From positions 1-40,669 of the forward strand of contig CAJXKN010000002.1 of the NCBI GenBank assembly GCA_913055585.1: a stretch of DNA of 40,669 bases, given 5' to 3'. Shown piece by piece: positions 1 to 9,502 of the stretch (the stretch's first letter is position 1; every line of letters starts with the position of its first letter). The notes below the pieces were generated by a model, which worked only from the letters and a program-made list of their open reading frames with translations, searched no databases and was not told where the DNA came from. The DNA comes from an uncultured Caldisericota bacterium. GTDB taxonomy: Bacteria > Caldisericota > Caldisericia > Caldisericales > Caldisericaceae. The position numbers and the translations under genes were made by a program.

Positions 1-2
1 TC

Positions 3-104
3 CCGGAATCCTTTTTCAATGATTTTGCACTGTTCTGGTTTATCACCGTTGCAATTATTGGTGCACTAATGGCATTTTTTTCACGTCCTGTGCGTTTGCA
101 ATAA
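3..104 (+). CDS. C-terminal fragment of a membrane protein (possibly a transporter), truncated by window start
   Basis: Open frame from the window edge: PESFFNDFALFWFITVAIIGALMAFFSRPVRLQ*; one hydrophobic helix followed by a basic tail. Confidence 0.45.
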   Translation, partial: PESFFNDFALFWFITVAIIGALMAFFSRPVRLQ

Positions 105-108
105 AACG

Positions 109-135
109 CTTCTTACTTCCTCTAAAGGAAGTAAG
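109..135. terminator. Hairpin after the truncated CDS
   Basis: CTTACTTCCT-ctaa-AGGAAGTAAG perfect 10-bp stem; no strong T-run on the + side. Confidence 0.45.
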
Positions 136-139
136 AAAA

Positions 140-310
140 ATGATAAAGAGAGAATTAGAAGAGCGATGAAACTTGCTGCTCAAAATAGAGTAGCATATAT
201 TAAGGCATTCGCAAATGTTGAATAAGGCAAAGCTTAAGGGAATATCAGCAGTAAAAACTAATTAGGTTTCTTAATACCCTGAGAGTTTAAGAAATGTCTT
301 AAAAATAAAA
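140..310 (+). pseudogene. Decayed relic of a CodA-like amidohydrolase, paralogous to the gene at 3279-4502
   Basis: Reads RRAMKLAAQNRVAYIKAFANVE*..KAKLKGISAVK, matching RRAMKLAARNGVTHIRAFADVDNKAKLEGIKALLS of the intact gene; 2-nt deletion/frameshift at GTTGA(TA)ATAA; then ESLRNVLKN resembles ESNLREVIRN near the intact C-terminus. Confidence 0.75.
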
Positions 311-458
311 AGATTAAACTTTTTTTCTGATGCTGAAATAAGCAATGTACTCCCTGAACTTGTTTCAGGAATAATTTAGACTCTCAAATGTATGTAACTT
401 ATACAGGGGGGTTGATTTAAATATGAAAATCTGTATAATGTGTCAAAGGGGTGATAGA

Positions 459-2804
459 ATGGGATTTAAATACATAGGTAAAAATGATATACAACGTCCT
501 AATGTTATAGAAAGAGCTACAGGGAAGGCAGTTTTTATCGACGATATAAAACTTCCGAGAATGCTGTATGCTAAAATTTTATACCCTGAATATGCGCATG
601 CTAAAATTGTTTCTATTGATGTTAATGAAGCTGAAAAGATGCCAGGGGTAGTAAAGATTGTAACTGGTCAGGGATGGAAAAGAAAATTTGGTGATTGTAT
701 ACATGACAGACTTCCTATGGCAACTGATAAAGTGAGATATATTGGAGAGCCCGTTGCAGCAGTTGTCGCAGACACAGAAAGACATGCAAAAGAAGCTTTA
801 AAGAAAATCAAGGTTCAGTATGAGCCGCTGCCAGTTTATACGGATGCATTGGAAGCAATGAAAGAAGGTGCAGCATTAATTCATGAACACAGTGAGGAGC
901 ACTTTTATGTATCTCCTCTCTATGCACCGATACCGGGTACAAATATTGCTCTGAAGTATGAAATCAAAAAAGGTGATATAAAGAAAGGATTTGAAGAAGC
1001 AGATGTCACTGTAGAAAAAGAGTTTAATTTTCCTCATATGTCTTCAGTTGCAATTGAACCACATGCCACAATTGCATTAAATAAGGAAGATGGAACATTC
1101 GAGATATGGACTGCAAATGTTGGACCCTTTGCAGTGCGAGAGCAGGTAGCAGAACTATTTGAGATACCTGTTGGCGATGTGAGAGTCCATGTCCCGCATA
1201 TTGGAGGCTGTTTTGGTTACAAATCGGATCCTTCAATCGAGCCTCTTGTAGCATATATTGCAAGTTTCGTTCCTGGATATCCTGTAAAATTAAGGCTTAC
1301 AAGAAGAGAAGATTTCACAAGTACATTTATAGGTAGGGGAATCCGCTCAAAGATAAAAATCGGTGCGACAAAAGAAGGAAAGCTTGTAGCACTGGAAGAA
1401 AAATTATATCTTTCTACCGGTGCGTATGCTGATACAGGCTCAAATATTTTAATTGTTGCAGTGCAGGCTTCCGGTGGAGCATATTATTTCCCTAACGCTC
1501 ATGTAGTAGGATACTCTGTTTACACAAATACTCCTCCTGTAGGGGCTCTGCGTGCCTATGGACATCCGGAGCCTGAATTTGCTTTAGAAAGGGCAATTGA
1601 TATACTTGCAAGAAAACTTGGAATGCCAGGCACAGAGCTGAGAAGAAAGAATTTCCTTTCAGAGGGTAAATCCAACGCAGTTGGAGAAAAAATGAAGAAG
1701 AGTGACGGAAATCTTTATAAATGCCTTGATAACGTAGAAAAAGCAATTATGTCTGAAAAAACTCCAAAAGAAGATGAAAACTACTATTATGGCAAAGGTT
1801 TTGCAGCACTTATAAAGTCGCCAAAAGCTGCAACATTTGCCTCAAAAGGCTGTCACTTAAAATTTAATGTAGATGGAAGTGTTTCTTTGAATATGTCAGG
1901 TGCAGACGTAGGGCAGGGGCTCTGGGCAGTTGCAAGGCAAATTGCAGCAGAGGCGCTGAAAATACCTCCAGAAAAGATAAGAGTGTATAATGAAATTGAT
2001 ACACAGTTCTCCCCATGGGAGTGGCAAACGGTTGGCTCTGCGTTCACTTTCCAGGGAGGCAATGCAATTATACGCGCAGCAAATAAAGCAATTAAAATTC
2101 TGAAGGAAAATGCTGCAAAAGTATTGGATAGAGACCCAGATACATTGGAATATGACGGAGAATACATTTATGATGTTTCATATCCAGAAGTAAGAGTTCC
2201 TGTAAATAAGATATGTAGGGGATACGTAAAAGAGGATGGGACAACTATAGGAGAAGTAGTGGATGTTACAAGTTATTATAGGCTTCCAGGGGCGCAGAAC
2301 CCAGACCCAGAAACAGGAATGGGTAGAACAGGGGTTAGTTATACTATGGGTGTCCAGGGATGCTCGATTAGGATTGAAAAAAAGACCGGGAAAGTTTTAA
2401 TAGACAATTTTGCAACATCAATTGATGTAGGGAAAGTGATTAATCCAAAAGGTATTAGGGGACAGGTACTTGGTGGAGTAGTACAAGCGATCGGAGAAAC
2501 TCTCTCTGAACAAATTAAATTTGGGGAGGATGGCAAAATTTTAAATCCAAATCTCATAAGATATAAAATACCAGGGATATATGATATTCCGGTGAAGCAA
2601 ACGATTGAATTCGTAGAGACACCAGACGAAATTGGCCCATATGGAGCAAGAGGGGTTGGCGAGCATCCTATGATAGGAGTAGCTCCTGCTATACTTAATG
2701 CGATTTATGATGCAATTGGATATGACTTTTATGAAGTGCCTGTAACTCCGGACAAAATTAAAGCGGTATTGGAAAAGAAACAACAGGAGGAAGAGCATGA
2801 ATAG
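459..2804 (+). CDS. Molybdenum hydroxylase (xanthine dehydrogenase family), molybdopterin-binding large subunit
   Basis: Family motifs: RATGKAVFIDDI, IGGCFGYK, GARGVGEHPMIG (catalytic Glu context). ATG at 459 is preceded by AAAGGGGTG; the longer ORF start at 423 is less likely. Confidence 0.9.
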   Translation: MGFKYIGKNDIQRPNVIERATGKAVFIDDIKLPRMLYAKILYPEYAHAKIVSIDVNEAEKMPGVVKIVTGQGWKRKFGDCIHDRLPMATDKVRYIGEPVAAVVADTERHAKEALKKIKVQYEPLPVYTDALEAMKEGAALIHEHSEEHFYVSPLYAPIPGTNIALKYEIKKGDIKKGFEEADVTVEKEFNFPHMSSVAIEPHATIALNKEDGTFEIWTANVGPFAVREQVAELFEIPVGDVRVHVPHIGGCFGYKSDPSIEPLVAYIASFVPGYPVKLRLTRREDFTSTFIGRGIRSKIKIGATKEGKLVALEEKLYLSTGAYADTGSNILIVAVQASGGAYYFPNAHVVGYSVYTNTPPVGALRAYGHPEPEFALERAIDILARKLGMPGTELRRKNFLSEGKSNAVGEKMKKSDGNLYKCLDNVEKAIMSEKTPKEDENYYYGKGFAALIKSPKAATFASKGCHLKFNVDGSVSLNMSGADVGQGLWAVARQIAAEALKIPPEKIRVYNEIDTQFSPWEWQTVGSAFTFQGGNAIIRAANKAIKILKENAAKVLDRDPDTLEYDGEYIYDVSYPEVRVPVNKICRGYVKEDGTTIGEVVDVTSYYRLPGAQNPDPETGMGRTGVSYTMGVQGCSIRIEKKTGKVLIDNFATSIDVGKVINPKGIRGQVLGGVVQAIGETLSEQIKFGEDGKILNPNLIRYKIPGIYDIPVKQTIEFVETPDEIGPYGARGVGEHPMIGVAPAILNAIYDAIGYDFYEVPVTPDKIKAVLEKKQQEEEHE

Positions 2805-3282
2805 GATAACACTTACAATAAATGGCATAAAGCGGACAATAGAGTTCGAAGGGCATGAAATGCTTCTTGATATCCTTCGAGATAAACTTGGACTAACTGG
2901 AGCAAAACATGGTTGTGATACTGGAACGTGTGGAGCTTGTACAGTAGTAGTAAATGGTGAAGCAAGAACAAGTTGTAATCTTCCATTTAGAATGTTAGAT
3001 GGCGCTGAAATTCTTACAATTGAAGGACTTTCCAAAGGTAAACAACTTCATATTCTACAACGAGCATTTATTGAGGCCGATGCAATTCAATGCGGATTCT
3101 GCACTCCAGGCATTATAATGCACCTGTATGCACTGTTCAACAAAAACCCCAATGCTTCTGATGAGGAGATAAAAGAAGCTCTTTCGCACCATCTCTGTCG
3201 CTGCACAGGGTATACCCCGATTTTTGAGGCAGCAAAAATTGCACAAGAATATATAATAAAAAAAGAAAGGAGTTCTAAATGA
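2797..3282 (+). CDS. Molybdenum hydroxylase 2Fe-2S subunit
   Basis: Two [2Fe-2S] motifs: CDTGTCGACTVVVNGEARTSC and CGFCTPG...CRCTGYTPI. Confidence 0.92.
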   Translation: MNRITLTINGIKRTIEFEGHEMLLDILRDKLGLTGAKHGCDTGTCGACTVVVNGEARTSCNLPFRMLDGAEILTIEGLSKGKQLHILQRAFIEADAIQCGFCTPGIIMHLYALFNKNPNASDEEIKEALSHHLCRCTGYTPIFEAAKIAQEYIIKKERSSK

Positions 3283-4502
3283 AAGAAAATTTTGACATTG
3301 TTTTAAGAAATGCAAAAACAAGAAAGGGAGGTGATAGACTTGTAGATATTGCCATTAAAGATGGTAAAATCGCAGAAATTGCAGAGAAAGTATCGGGTAT
3401 AGGTGAAAGAGAGATTAATGCAGATGGAAGGTTGGTCACTGAATCATTTGTCAATACTCACCTTCATCTCTGCAAGGTCTACACACTGGAAATGATGGAT
3501 GAAGACGCACTAAAGGATTATCATGGGGAAACAATGGGTAAAGCAATGACTGCAATAGAACTTGCTGCAAGGGTAAAAGAAAAATATGATGAAAAATGGA
3601 TTATTAAGAATGTAAGAAGAGCAATGAAACTTGCTGCTCGGAATGGGGTAACACATATTAGAGCGTTTGCAGATGTTGATAATAAAGCAAAACTTGAAGG
3701 AATAAAAGCTCTTCTTAGTGCAAAGGAAGAATTTAAGGATGTAGTAGAGTTGCAAGTTGTGGCGTTCCCTCAGGATGGGGTTGTAAGGGAACCAGGTGCA
3801 AAGGAGCTTGTGGAAGAAGCAATCAAGATGGGAGCAGATGTGGTTGGTGGAATTCCCTGGATAGAATTTACAGATCAGGATGAGCAGTCACATATTGATG
3901 CTATGTTTGAGATTGCAAAAAAGTACAATAAAGACGTCTCAATGCTCGTTGACGATGCAGGAGACCCGGGATTAAGAACATTAGAGATGCTTGCTGTAAA
4001 AACAATTAAAGAAGGTTGGGTAGGAAGAAGCCTTGCTCATCATGCAAGGGCTATGGCTCTATACCCGGAACCATACTTTCAGAAGGTTGCAGCCTTGCTA
4101 AAAAAGGCCCAGATGGGAGTAGTAAGTGATCCACATACAGGGCCGCTTCATGCACGAGTAAGGGAGTTGGTTAAACAGGGTGTGCTTGTTGCGTTAGGGC
4201 AGGATGATATATCAGATGCATACTATCCATACGGCAGAAACAACTTACTTGAAGTTGTGTTCCTTTCCTCACACATTCTCTGGATGACCACAAGAAGTGA
4301 TATGGAGAAACTGTATGATATGGTTACAATAGATGCGGCAAAAGCAATTGGTCTTAAGAACTTTAAGTTACAAAAAGGAGCGGAAGCAAACCTTGTTGTT
4401 CTGAAAGAAAGCAATTTAAGAGAGGTAATAAGAAACCATGATGAGCCACTTTATGTTGTTAGCCATGGCAAGCTTGTAGACAAAGATAAATTTGTTAATT
4501 AA
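3279..4502 (+). CDS. Amidohydrolase, cytosine deaminase/AtzC-like
   Basis: HLHL metal motif, SLAHHARAM, GQDDISDAYYPYGRNNLLE (CodA-like GHDD..DPWYP); ATGA overlap with the upstream gene. Confidence 0.82.
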   Translation: MKENFDIVLRNAKTRKGGDRLVDIAIKDGKIAEIAEKVSGIGEREINADGRLVTESFVNTHLHLCKVYTLEMMDEDALKDYHGETMGKAMTAIELAARVKEKYDEKWIIKNVRRAMKLAARNGVTHIRAFADVDNKAKLEGIKALLSAKEEFKDVVELQVVAFPQDGVVREPGAKELVEEAIKMGADVVGGIPWIEFTDQDEQSHIDAMFEIAKKYNKDVSMLVDDAGDPGLRTLEMLAVKTIKEGWVGRSLAHHARAMALYPEPYFQKVAALLKKAQMGVVSDPHTGPLHARVRELVKQGVLVALGQDDISDAYYPYGRNNLLEVVFLSSHILWMTTRSDMEKLYDMVTIDAAKAIGLKNFKLQKGAEANLVVLKESNLREVIRNHDEPLYVVSHGKLVDKDKFVN

Positions 4503-4529
4503 TTTTTTAAAAAAAAGGAGGAAACAACT

Positions 4530-5549
4530 GTGAAAAACAGAAAAGTATTAGCATTACTCATTGCGCTGCTTATGGTAGTAGTAGTTTTTGCAGGATGTGC
4601 ACCAAAAGAACAACCACAGCAGCCAGCGCAGCCTGCAGAAAATAAGATTAAAGTTGCTGCAATTTATGCAACTCCGATTGAAGAACCCTGGGATGGTGCA
4701 ATTCATCATGCATTACTTAAGGCAAAGGATGAACTTGGAATTGATTATGAGTGGACAGAAAATGTAGGTTATTCAGATTTTGAAAGAGTGTTAAGAGAGT
4801 ATGCAGATAAAGGTTACAATGTCATTTTCGGTGATGCCTTTGGTTCAGAAGATGCGGTTAGAAGGGTTGCAAAAGATTATCCAGATATTGCGTTTGTATT
4901 TGGCTCTGGCGAAGGCCCATCTGATCCAAATCTTTCAGTATTCGATGACTGGATTCAGGAGCCTGCTTATGTTTGCGGAATGATTGCAGGAAAAATTACG
5001 AAATCCAACATTATTGGTGTTGTTGGAGGAGTCCCTGTCCCAGAAGTGAACAGGATTGTTAATGCGTTTATTGCAGGTGCAAAAGAAACAAATCCAGATG
5101 TTAAGGTAAAAGTAGCGTTTATTGGGAGTTGGTTTGATCCACCAAAGGCGAAAGAAGCAGCACTTGCTCAGATAGAGCAGGGAGCAGATGTGCTCTACGC
5201 TGAAAGGTACGGAGTAATTGATGCATGCAAAGAAAAAGGAGTTTATGCTTTTGGTAGCCTCCTTGATCAGCATTCCCTCGCACCTGATTATGTTATTTCA
5301 GGTCCAGTATGGGATATGTATCCTACTGTAAAGTATGTCATTGAATCAGTAAAGAATGGATCTTATACTGCTCAGGATTTGAAAGATTGGTCTATGATGG
5401 GGAAAGGTGGTGCAAAACTTGCACCGTTCCATGAATTTGAAGACAAGCTCCCGAAAGATGTAATCGATATGGTGAATAAACGTGTAGAAGAGATTAAGAG
5501 CGGAAAGTTCCGTGTCCCAATCAACGAAGCTACACCAAAGAGTGACTAA
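4530..5549 (+). CDS. BMP-family (PnrA/Med-like) ABC transporter substrate-binding lipoprotein
   Basis: Signal peptide with lipobox VFAGC; IYATPIEEPWDGAIHHAL, FGDAFGSEDAVRRVAKDYPDIAFVFGSG; GTG start after AGGAGG. Confidence 0.9.
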   Translation: MKNRKVLALLIALLMVVVVFAGCAPKEQPQQPAQPAENKIKVAAIYATPIEEPWDGAIHHALLKAKDELGIDYEWTENVGYSDFERVLREYADKGYNVIFGDAFGSEDAVRRVAKDYPDIAFVFGSGEGPSDPNLSVFDDWIQEPAYVCGMIAGKITKSNIIGVVGGVPVPEVNRIVNAFIAGAKETNPDVKVKVAFIGSWFDPPKAKEAALAQIEQGADVLYAERYGVIDACKEKGVYAFGSLLDQHSLAPDYVISGPVWDMYPTVKYVIESVKNGSYTAQDLKDWSMMGKGGAKLAPFHEFEDKLPKDVIDMVNKRVEEIKSGKFRVPINEATPKSD

Positions 5550-5572
5550 ATAGGGTAAAGTTCATTTAGAAT

Positions 5573-5595
5573 GGCACAGGGGATTACCCTGTGCC
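5573..5595 (+). other. Intercistronic hairpin between binding protein and ATPase genes
   Basis: GGCACAGGG-gatta-CCCTGTGCC perfect 9-bp stem; likely 3' stabilising element or partial terminator. Confidence 0.65.
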
Positions 5596-5617
5596 AAATT
5601 TATATTAAGGGGTGGCT

Positions 5618-7162
5618 ATGGAAAAGATTATAGAAATGAAGAATATCAGAAAAACCTTCTTGCATACTATAGCAAATGATAATGTAAACTTTACAGTTTA
5701 TAAAGGTGAGGTCGTATCACTTCTTGGTGAAAATGGTGCAGGGAAAACAACCCTAATGAAAATTCTCTATGGTATGTACAGCAAGGATAGTGGAGATATC
5801 TATGTAAAAGGGAGAAAAGTGGAAATTAACTCACCAAAAGATGCAATTGCTCTTGGTATTGGTATGGTACATCAACACTTTACACTTGTAAAAAGTCTTA
5901 CGGTTCTCGAAAATGTAATTCTTGGACTTCCTTCTCCAAAAGGTTTTCAGTTGGATCTAATTTCTTCCAGAAAAAAACTTTTAGATATTTCAAAAAGTTA
6001 TGGCTTAAATGTCGATGCTGATGCAAAAATATGGCAACTGTCAGTAGGAGAAAGGCAAAGAGTCGAAATTGTTAAAGCACTTTACAGAAACATCGATGTG
6101 TTGATACTGGATGAACCTACAGCAGTCCTTACCCCACAGGAGGTAGATGACCTCTTTAAAACGCTGAATCTAATGAAAAAAGAGGAGAAAAGCGTTGTTT
6201 TTATCTCACACAAACTGGATGAGGTAATGAAGATAAGTGATAGAATTGTTATTTTAAGGAATGGAATAGTGACAGGGGAACGTAAAAAAGAGGAAACAAA
6301 TAAAAAAGAACTCGCTCGTCTTATGGTGGGAAGAGAGGTGATAGAAGTATTACACAAGGAAAAAGTGAAAGTAGGCGAGCCTATCCTCAATGTGGAAAAC
6401 CTCTCCGCACTCAATGATAAGGGCGTATTGGCTTTAAAAGGAGTGTCTTTTAAACTAAGGAAGGGAGAGGTGCTTGGAGTAGCAGGTGTTGCAGGGAATG
6501 GGCAGAGAGAATTAGAGGATATTATATGTGGTGTAAGGAAGCCTAAAGATGGAAAAGTGTATTTTAATGGAGAAGATATTACAAATAAAACACCAAAGGA
6601 AATTATTAATATGGGAATTGGAAGAATTCCTGAGGATAGAATGGAAGATGGGCTTATTTTGGATATGCCTATTTTTGAAAACATTGTTATTGAATTCTAC
6701 GATAAAGAACCTTTCTCTAAAGGCATACTTATAAATTATCCTGAGATAGAGAAAACTGCGAGGAGACTTGTAAAGGAATTTAATATTAAGACATCCAGTG
6801 TTTATGCAGCAACAAAAACTCTCTCTGGGGGAAATCTGCAAAAGGTGATCCTTGCAAGAGTTTTGTCTCAAAACCCGAAAGTACTTATTGCCTCACAACC
6901 AACAAGAGGGTTGGATGTAGGAGCAATGGAGTATATCCATGAAAAGATACTGGACACAAAAAACAAAGGAACAGGCGTTCTTCTCATTTCAGAGGACTTG
7001 AATGAAATATTGAATCTTAGTGACAGGATAATGGTGATGTATGAAGGAGAGATTATGGGGATAATCGATAGACAGAAGGAAAAAGTAAATATTGAGGAGC
7101 TTGGACTTATGATGGCTGGTTCACTGAAAAGAAGGAGGGATTATGAAACTTCCGAAATTTAA
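5618..7162 (+). CDS. Nucleoside-type ABC transporter ATP-binding protein (two ABC domains)
   Basis: Walker A GENGAGKTT, LSVGERQRVEI, VLILDEPTAVLTPQE, second-domain LSGGNLQKVILARVL; ATG at 5618 follows AAGGGGTGG. Confidence 0.93.
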   Translation: MEKIIEMKNIRKTFLHTIANDNVNFTVYKGEVVSLLGENGAGKTTLMKILYGMYSKDSGDIYVKGRKVEINSPKDAIALGIGMVHQHFTLVKSLTVLENVILGLPSPKGFQLDLISSRKKLLDISKSYGLNVDADAKIWQLSVGERQRVEIVKALYRNIDVLILDEPTAVLTPQEVDDLFKTLNLMKKEEKSVVFISHKLDEVMKISDRIVILRNGIVTGERKKEETNKKELARLMVGREVIEVLHKEKVKVGEPILNVENLSALNDKGVLALKGVSFKLRKGEVLGVAGVAGNGQRELEDIICGVRKPKDGKVYFNGEDITNKTPKEIINMGIGRIPEDRMEDGLILDMPIFENIVIEFYDKEPFSKGILINYPEIEKTARRLVKEFNIKTSSVYAATKTLSGGNLQKVILARVLSQNPKVLIASQPTRGLDVGAMEYIHEKILDTKNKGTGVLLISEDLNEILNLSDRIMVMYEGEIMGIIDRQKEKVNIEELGLMMAGSLKRRRDYETSEI

Positions 7163-8207
7163 ATTAGAAAGAAGATCTACACCACCGTTGTGGTTTCAGG
7201 TACTCACTCCGGTTATAGCTGTTGCTATATCTCTTGTAATTTCTGCAATTTTTTTGCTTTTAATCCATAAGAATCCATTTACTGCTTTTTACTATATGTT
7301 CTATGGTGCAATAGGGACAAAATTTGCATTCAAGGAAATGCTTGTGAAAGCAACTCCATTATTACTCACAGGCGTTGCTGTAGCCATTGCATTTGTTGCA
7401 AAATACTGGAATATCGGGGCAGAAGGACAACTCTACGCGGGAGCATTAGCAGCGACATGGGTTGGAATAATGAATCTTCCTTTGCCACGGGCAATATATA
7501 TACTCCTCGTAATAGCTGTTGGTTTTGGTGCAGGTGCTATTTGGTCTTTGATACCCGGTTATCTTAAGGCAAAGTTCAAAGTAGACGATGTTGTTACAAC
7601 TCTTCTAATGAACTACATTATGATTTATATCGTGAGTGCTTTACTAAATGGACCATGGCGTAATCCTAAAACGATGTATCCTGAGTCCATTACGATTTCC
7701 CAAAATGCATTTTTCCCCAAACTTCTACCACATTCCAGGGTACATATGGGACTAATAGTAGCTATCCTTGCAGTACTGTTTATGTATTTTCTTGTGCGTA
7801 GAACAAAATTGGGGTTTGAAATAAGAGCAACCGGAACAAACCCAAGGGCAGCAAATTTTCTTGGAATTAATACAATAAGAGCAATCATCCTTGTTTCTAT
7901 TATTAGTGGTGGAGTTGCAGGACTTGCAGGAGTAGGAGAAGTATGTGGTGTGCACTACCATCTTATTCAAGAGATTTCTCCTGGATATGGCTACAGCGGG
8001 ATTGTTATTGCAATGCTTGGAAGACTTAATGCTTTTGGTGTTTTCCTTGCAGCGATTTACTTTGCAATTATCATAACGGGTGCACAGATGATGAGTAGGA
8101 GTATGAACATTCCTCCGTATATTGCAGACGTTATCCAGGGAGTTACTCTTATTGTAATGCTTGCTATGCTTCTTTTATTCGAATACAGGATAAGGAGGGA
8201 GAAATGA
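7143..8207 (+). CDS. ABC transporter permease (BMP/nucleoside system)
   Basis: Polytopic; WNIGAEGQLYAGALAATWVG and G.N..AA.FLGIN motifs. Confidence 0.9.
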   Translation: MKLPKFKLERRSTPPLWFQVLTPVIAVAISLVISAIFLLLIHKNPFTAFYYMFYGAIGTKFAFKEMLVKATPLLLTGVAVAIAFVAKYWNIGAEGQLYAGALAATWVGIMNLPLPRAIYILLVIAVGFGAGAIWSLIPGYLKAKFKVDDVVTTLLMNYIMIYIVSALLNGPWRNPKTMYPESITISQNAFFPKLLPHSRVHMGLIVAILAVLFMYFLVRRTKLGFEIRATGTNPRAANFLGINTIRAIILVSIISGGVAGLAGVGEVCGVHYHLIQEISPGYGYSGIVIAMLGRLNAFGVFLAAIYFAIIITGAQMMSRSMNIPPYIADVIQGVTLIVMLAMLLLFEYRIRREK

Positions 8208-9139
8208 GTAACTTCTTAACAGTGACATTTTGGGTTGGGCTTCTTGCTGCAACGGTGAGGATGGCGACCCCTTTAATTCTTGCTACACTTGGAGAAACAT
8301 TTGCTGAACGCTCTGGAATCCTTAATCTTGGAATTGAAGGGATGATGTTATTTGGCTCTTTCGCAGGATTTATTACAGTTTATTTCACAAAGAGCCTCTG
8401 GCTTGGCGTTACTTTTGCAACACTTTCTGGATTCCTCTTTGGCGTATTTATGGCATTTTTAGTTGTAACACTTGGATTAAACCAACACGTTTCGGGACTT
8501 GGTATCACAATATTTGCAAGCGGACTGGCATATTATCTTTACAGGGCAATTATCGGCTCTCCTACTGTTCCGCCTACAATCAAGGCATTTGATACTCTAA
8601 AAATTCCTTTGTTATGGAAAATTCCAGTTCTTGGCCCGATTTTATTTAATCAGTACGCCTTAACATATATTGCATTAGTTACAGTTTTTGTTGCAAGATA
8701 CGTAATTTTTAAAACGACATTTGGATTATCTTTGAGGGCTGTAGGGGAAAATCCTGAGGCGGCTGATGCAGTAGGAGTAAATGTGTACAAAACCCGTTAT
8801 ATTGCTATGATGATAGCAGGTTCACTTACAGGAATGAGCGGGGCATTCTTTACCCTCGCACAATTTAATATGTTTACATTTGATATTGTTGCTGGAAGGG
8901 GTTGGGTTGCCATCGCGCTTGTTATTTTTGCAAACTGGATTCCTGTAAGAGTGCTTTGGGGTGCTCTTCTTTTTGGGGGTATCGATTCACTTGGATTGAG
9001 GCTCCAGGGTACTGCAATCAGGATTCCATTTCAGGTTTATCTAACACTTCCATATCTTTTTACAATTATTGTTTTAATTTTCATTGCAAGAAATGCATCT
9101 TATCCTTCTGCACTTTTAAAACCGTACAGAAGAGAATAA
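8204..9139 (+). CDS. ABC transporter permease (BMP/nucleoside system)
   Basis: LGETFAERSGILNLGIEGMMLFG, LRAVGENPEAADAVGVNV; ATGA overlap with preceding permease. Confidence 0.92.
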   Translation: MSNFLTVTFWVGLLAATVRMATPLILATLGETFAERSGILNLGIEGMMLFGSFAGFITVYFTKSLWLGVTFATLSGFLFGVFMAFLVVTLGLNQHVSGLGITIFASGLAYYLYRAIIGSPTVPPTIKAFDTLKIPLLWKIPVLGPILFNQYALTYIALVTVFVARYVIFKTTFGLSLRAVGENPEAADAVGVNVYKTRYIAMMIAGSLTGMSGAFFTLAQFNMFTFDIVAGRGWVAIALVIFANWIPVRVLWGALLFGGIDSLGLRLQGTAIRIPFQVYLTLPYLFTIIVLIFIARNASYPSALLKPYRRE

Positions 9140-9168
9140 AATGTAGTAATATATATTAGGGACTCAGA

Positions 9169-9204
9169 GGGTTGAAACAAATAGTTTCAACCCCTTTATA
9201 ATTT
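9169..9204 (+). terminator. Rho-independent-like terminator after the ABC operon
   Basis: GGGTTGAAAC-aaata-GTTTCAACCC followed by CTTTATAATTT. Confidence 0.8.
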
Positions 9205-9269
9205 AAGTACAAGTGTTATTAATATTTGTATTAATGATATTTAAAAGAAGCGGTAGATAATTTCATATA

Positions 9270-9410
9270 TCCAGGATGCCCAAGGGTTAATGGGTATATA
9301 ATGGAAAGGGAGGAGGAATTCTTAACCAATTGCTCTACTATCAGAAGATATCAAACAATTTAACTCTGGTTCGGTACAATAATAATAGAACTCATAAAGG
9401 ATTGAACAGT
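9270..9410 (+). pseudogene. Transposase (integrase-core, IS481/IS3-like) C-terminal relic
   Basis: PGCPRVNGYIMEREEEFLTN then, in a shifted frame, LTLVRYNNNRTHKGLN; typical catalytic-Glu region and YN.xR.H.GL tail, frameshifted. Confidence 0.75.
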
Positions 9411-9413
9411 GTG

Positions 9414-9441
9414 TTGACAAAATTTTTCATTTTGCTATGCT
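9414..9441 (+). promoter_or_regulatory. Sigma70-like promoter, probably inside the IS relic right end
   Basis: TTGACA - 16 nt - TATGCT; same arrangement at 12863-12890. Confidence 0.65.
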
Positions 9442-9459
9442 CAAAGTGATATATGGTAT

Positions 9460-9480
9460 TGTAGTTACCCAATTGGGGGA
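9460..9480 (+). repeat. Conserved 20-bp block, copy 1 (candidate IS terminal repeat or operator/leader element)
   Basis: TGTAGTTACCCAATTGGGGGA; near-identical to 12910-12929. Confidence 0.7.
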
Positions 9481-9502
9481 ATACTAAAAAGGAGGAATTT
9501 AT

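Noticed and set aside
311-458. Purine-type riboswitch upstream of the first Mo subunit
   Set aside because: Expected for a purine locus, but I saw no recognisable purine riboswitch core; only a weak CCTGAA-cttgt-TTCAGG hairpin.
2541-3035. 164-aa minus-strand ORF
   Set aside because: Antisense shadow of the Mo/2Fe2S subunit genes; low-complexity composition, no SD, no recognisable domain.
6082-6684. 200-aa minus-strand ORF
   Set aside because: Antisense to the ABC ATPase gene; Ser/Ile/Phe-rich shadow translation with no family motif.
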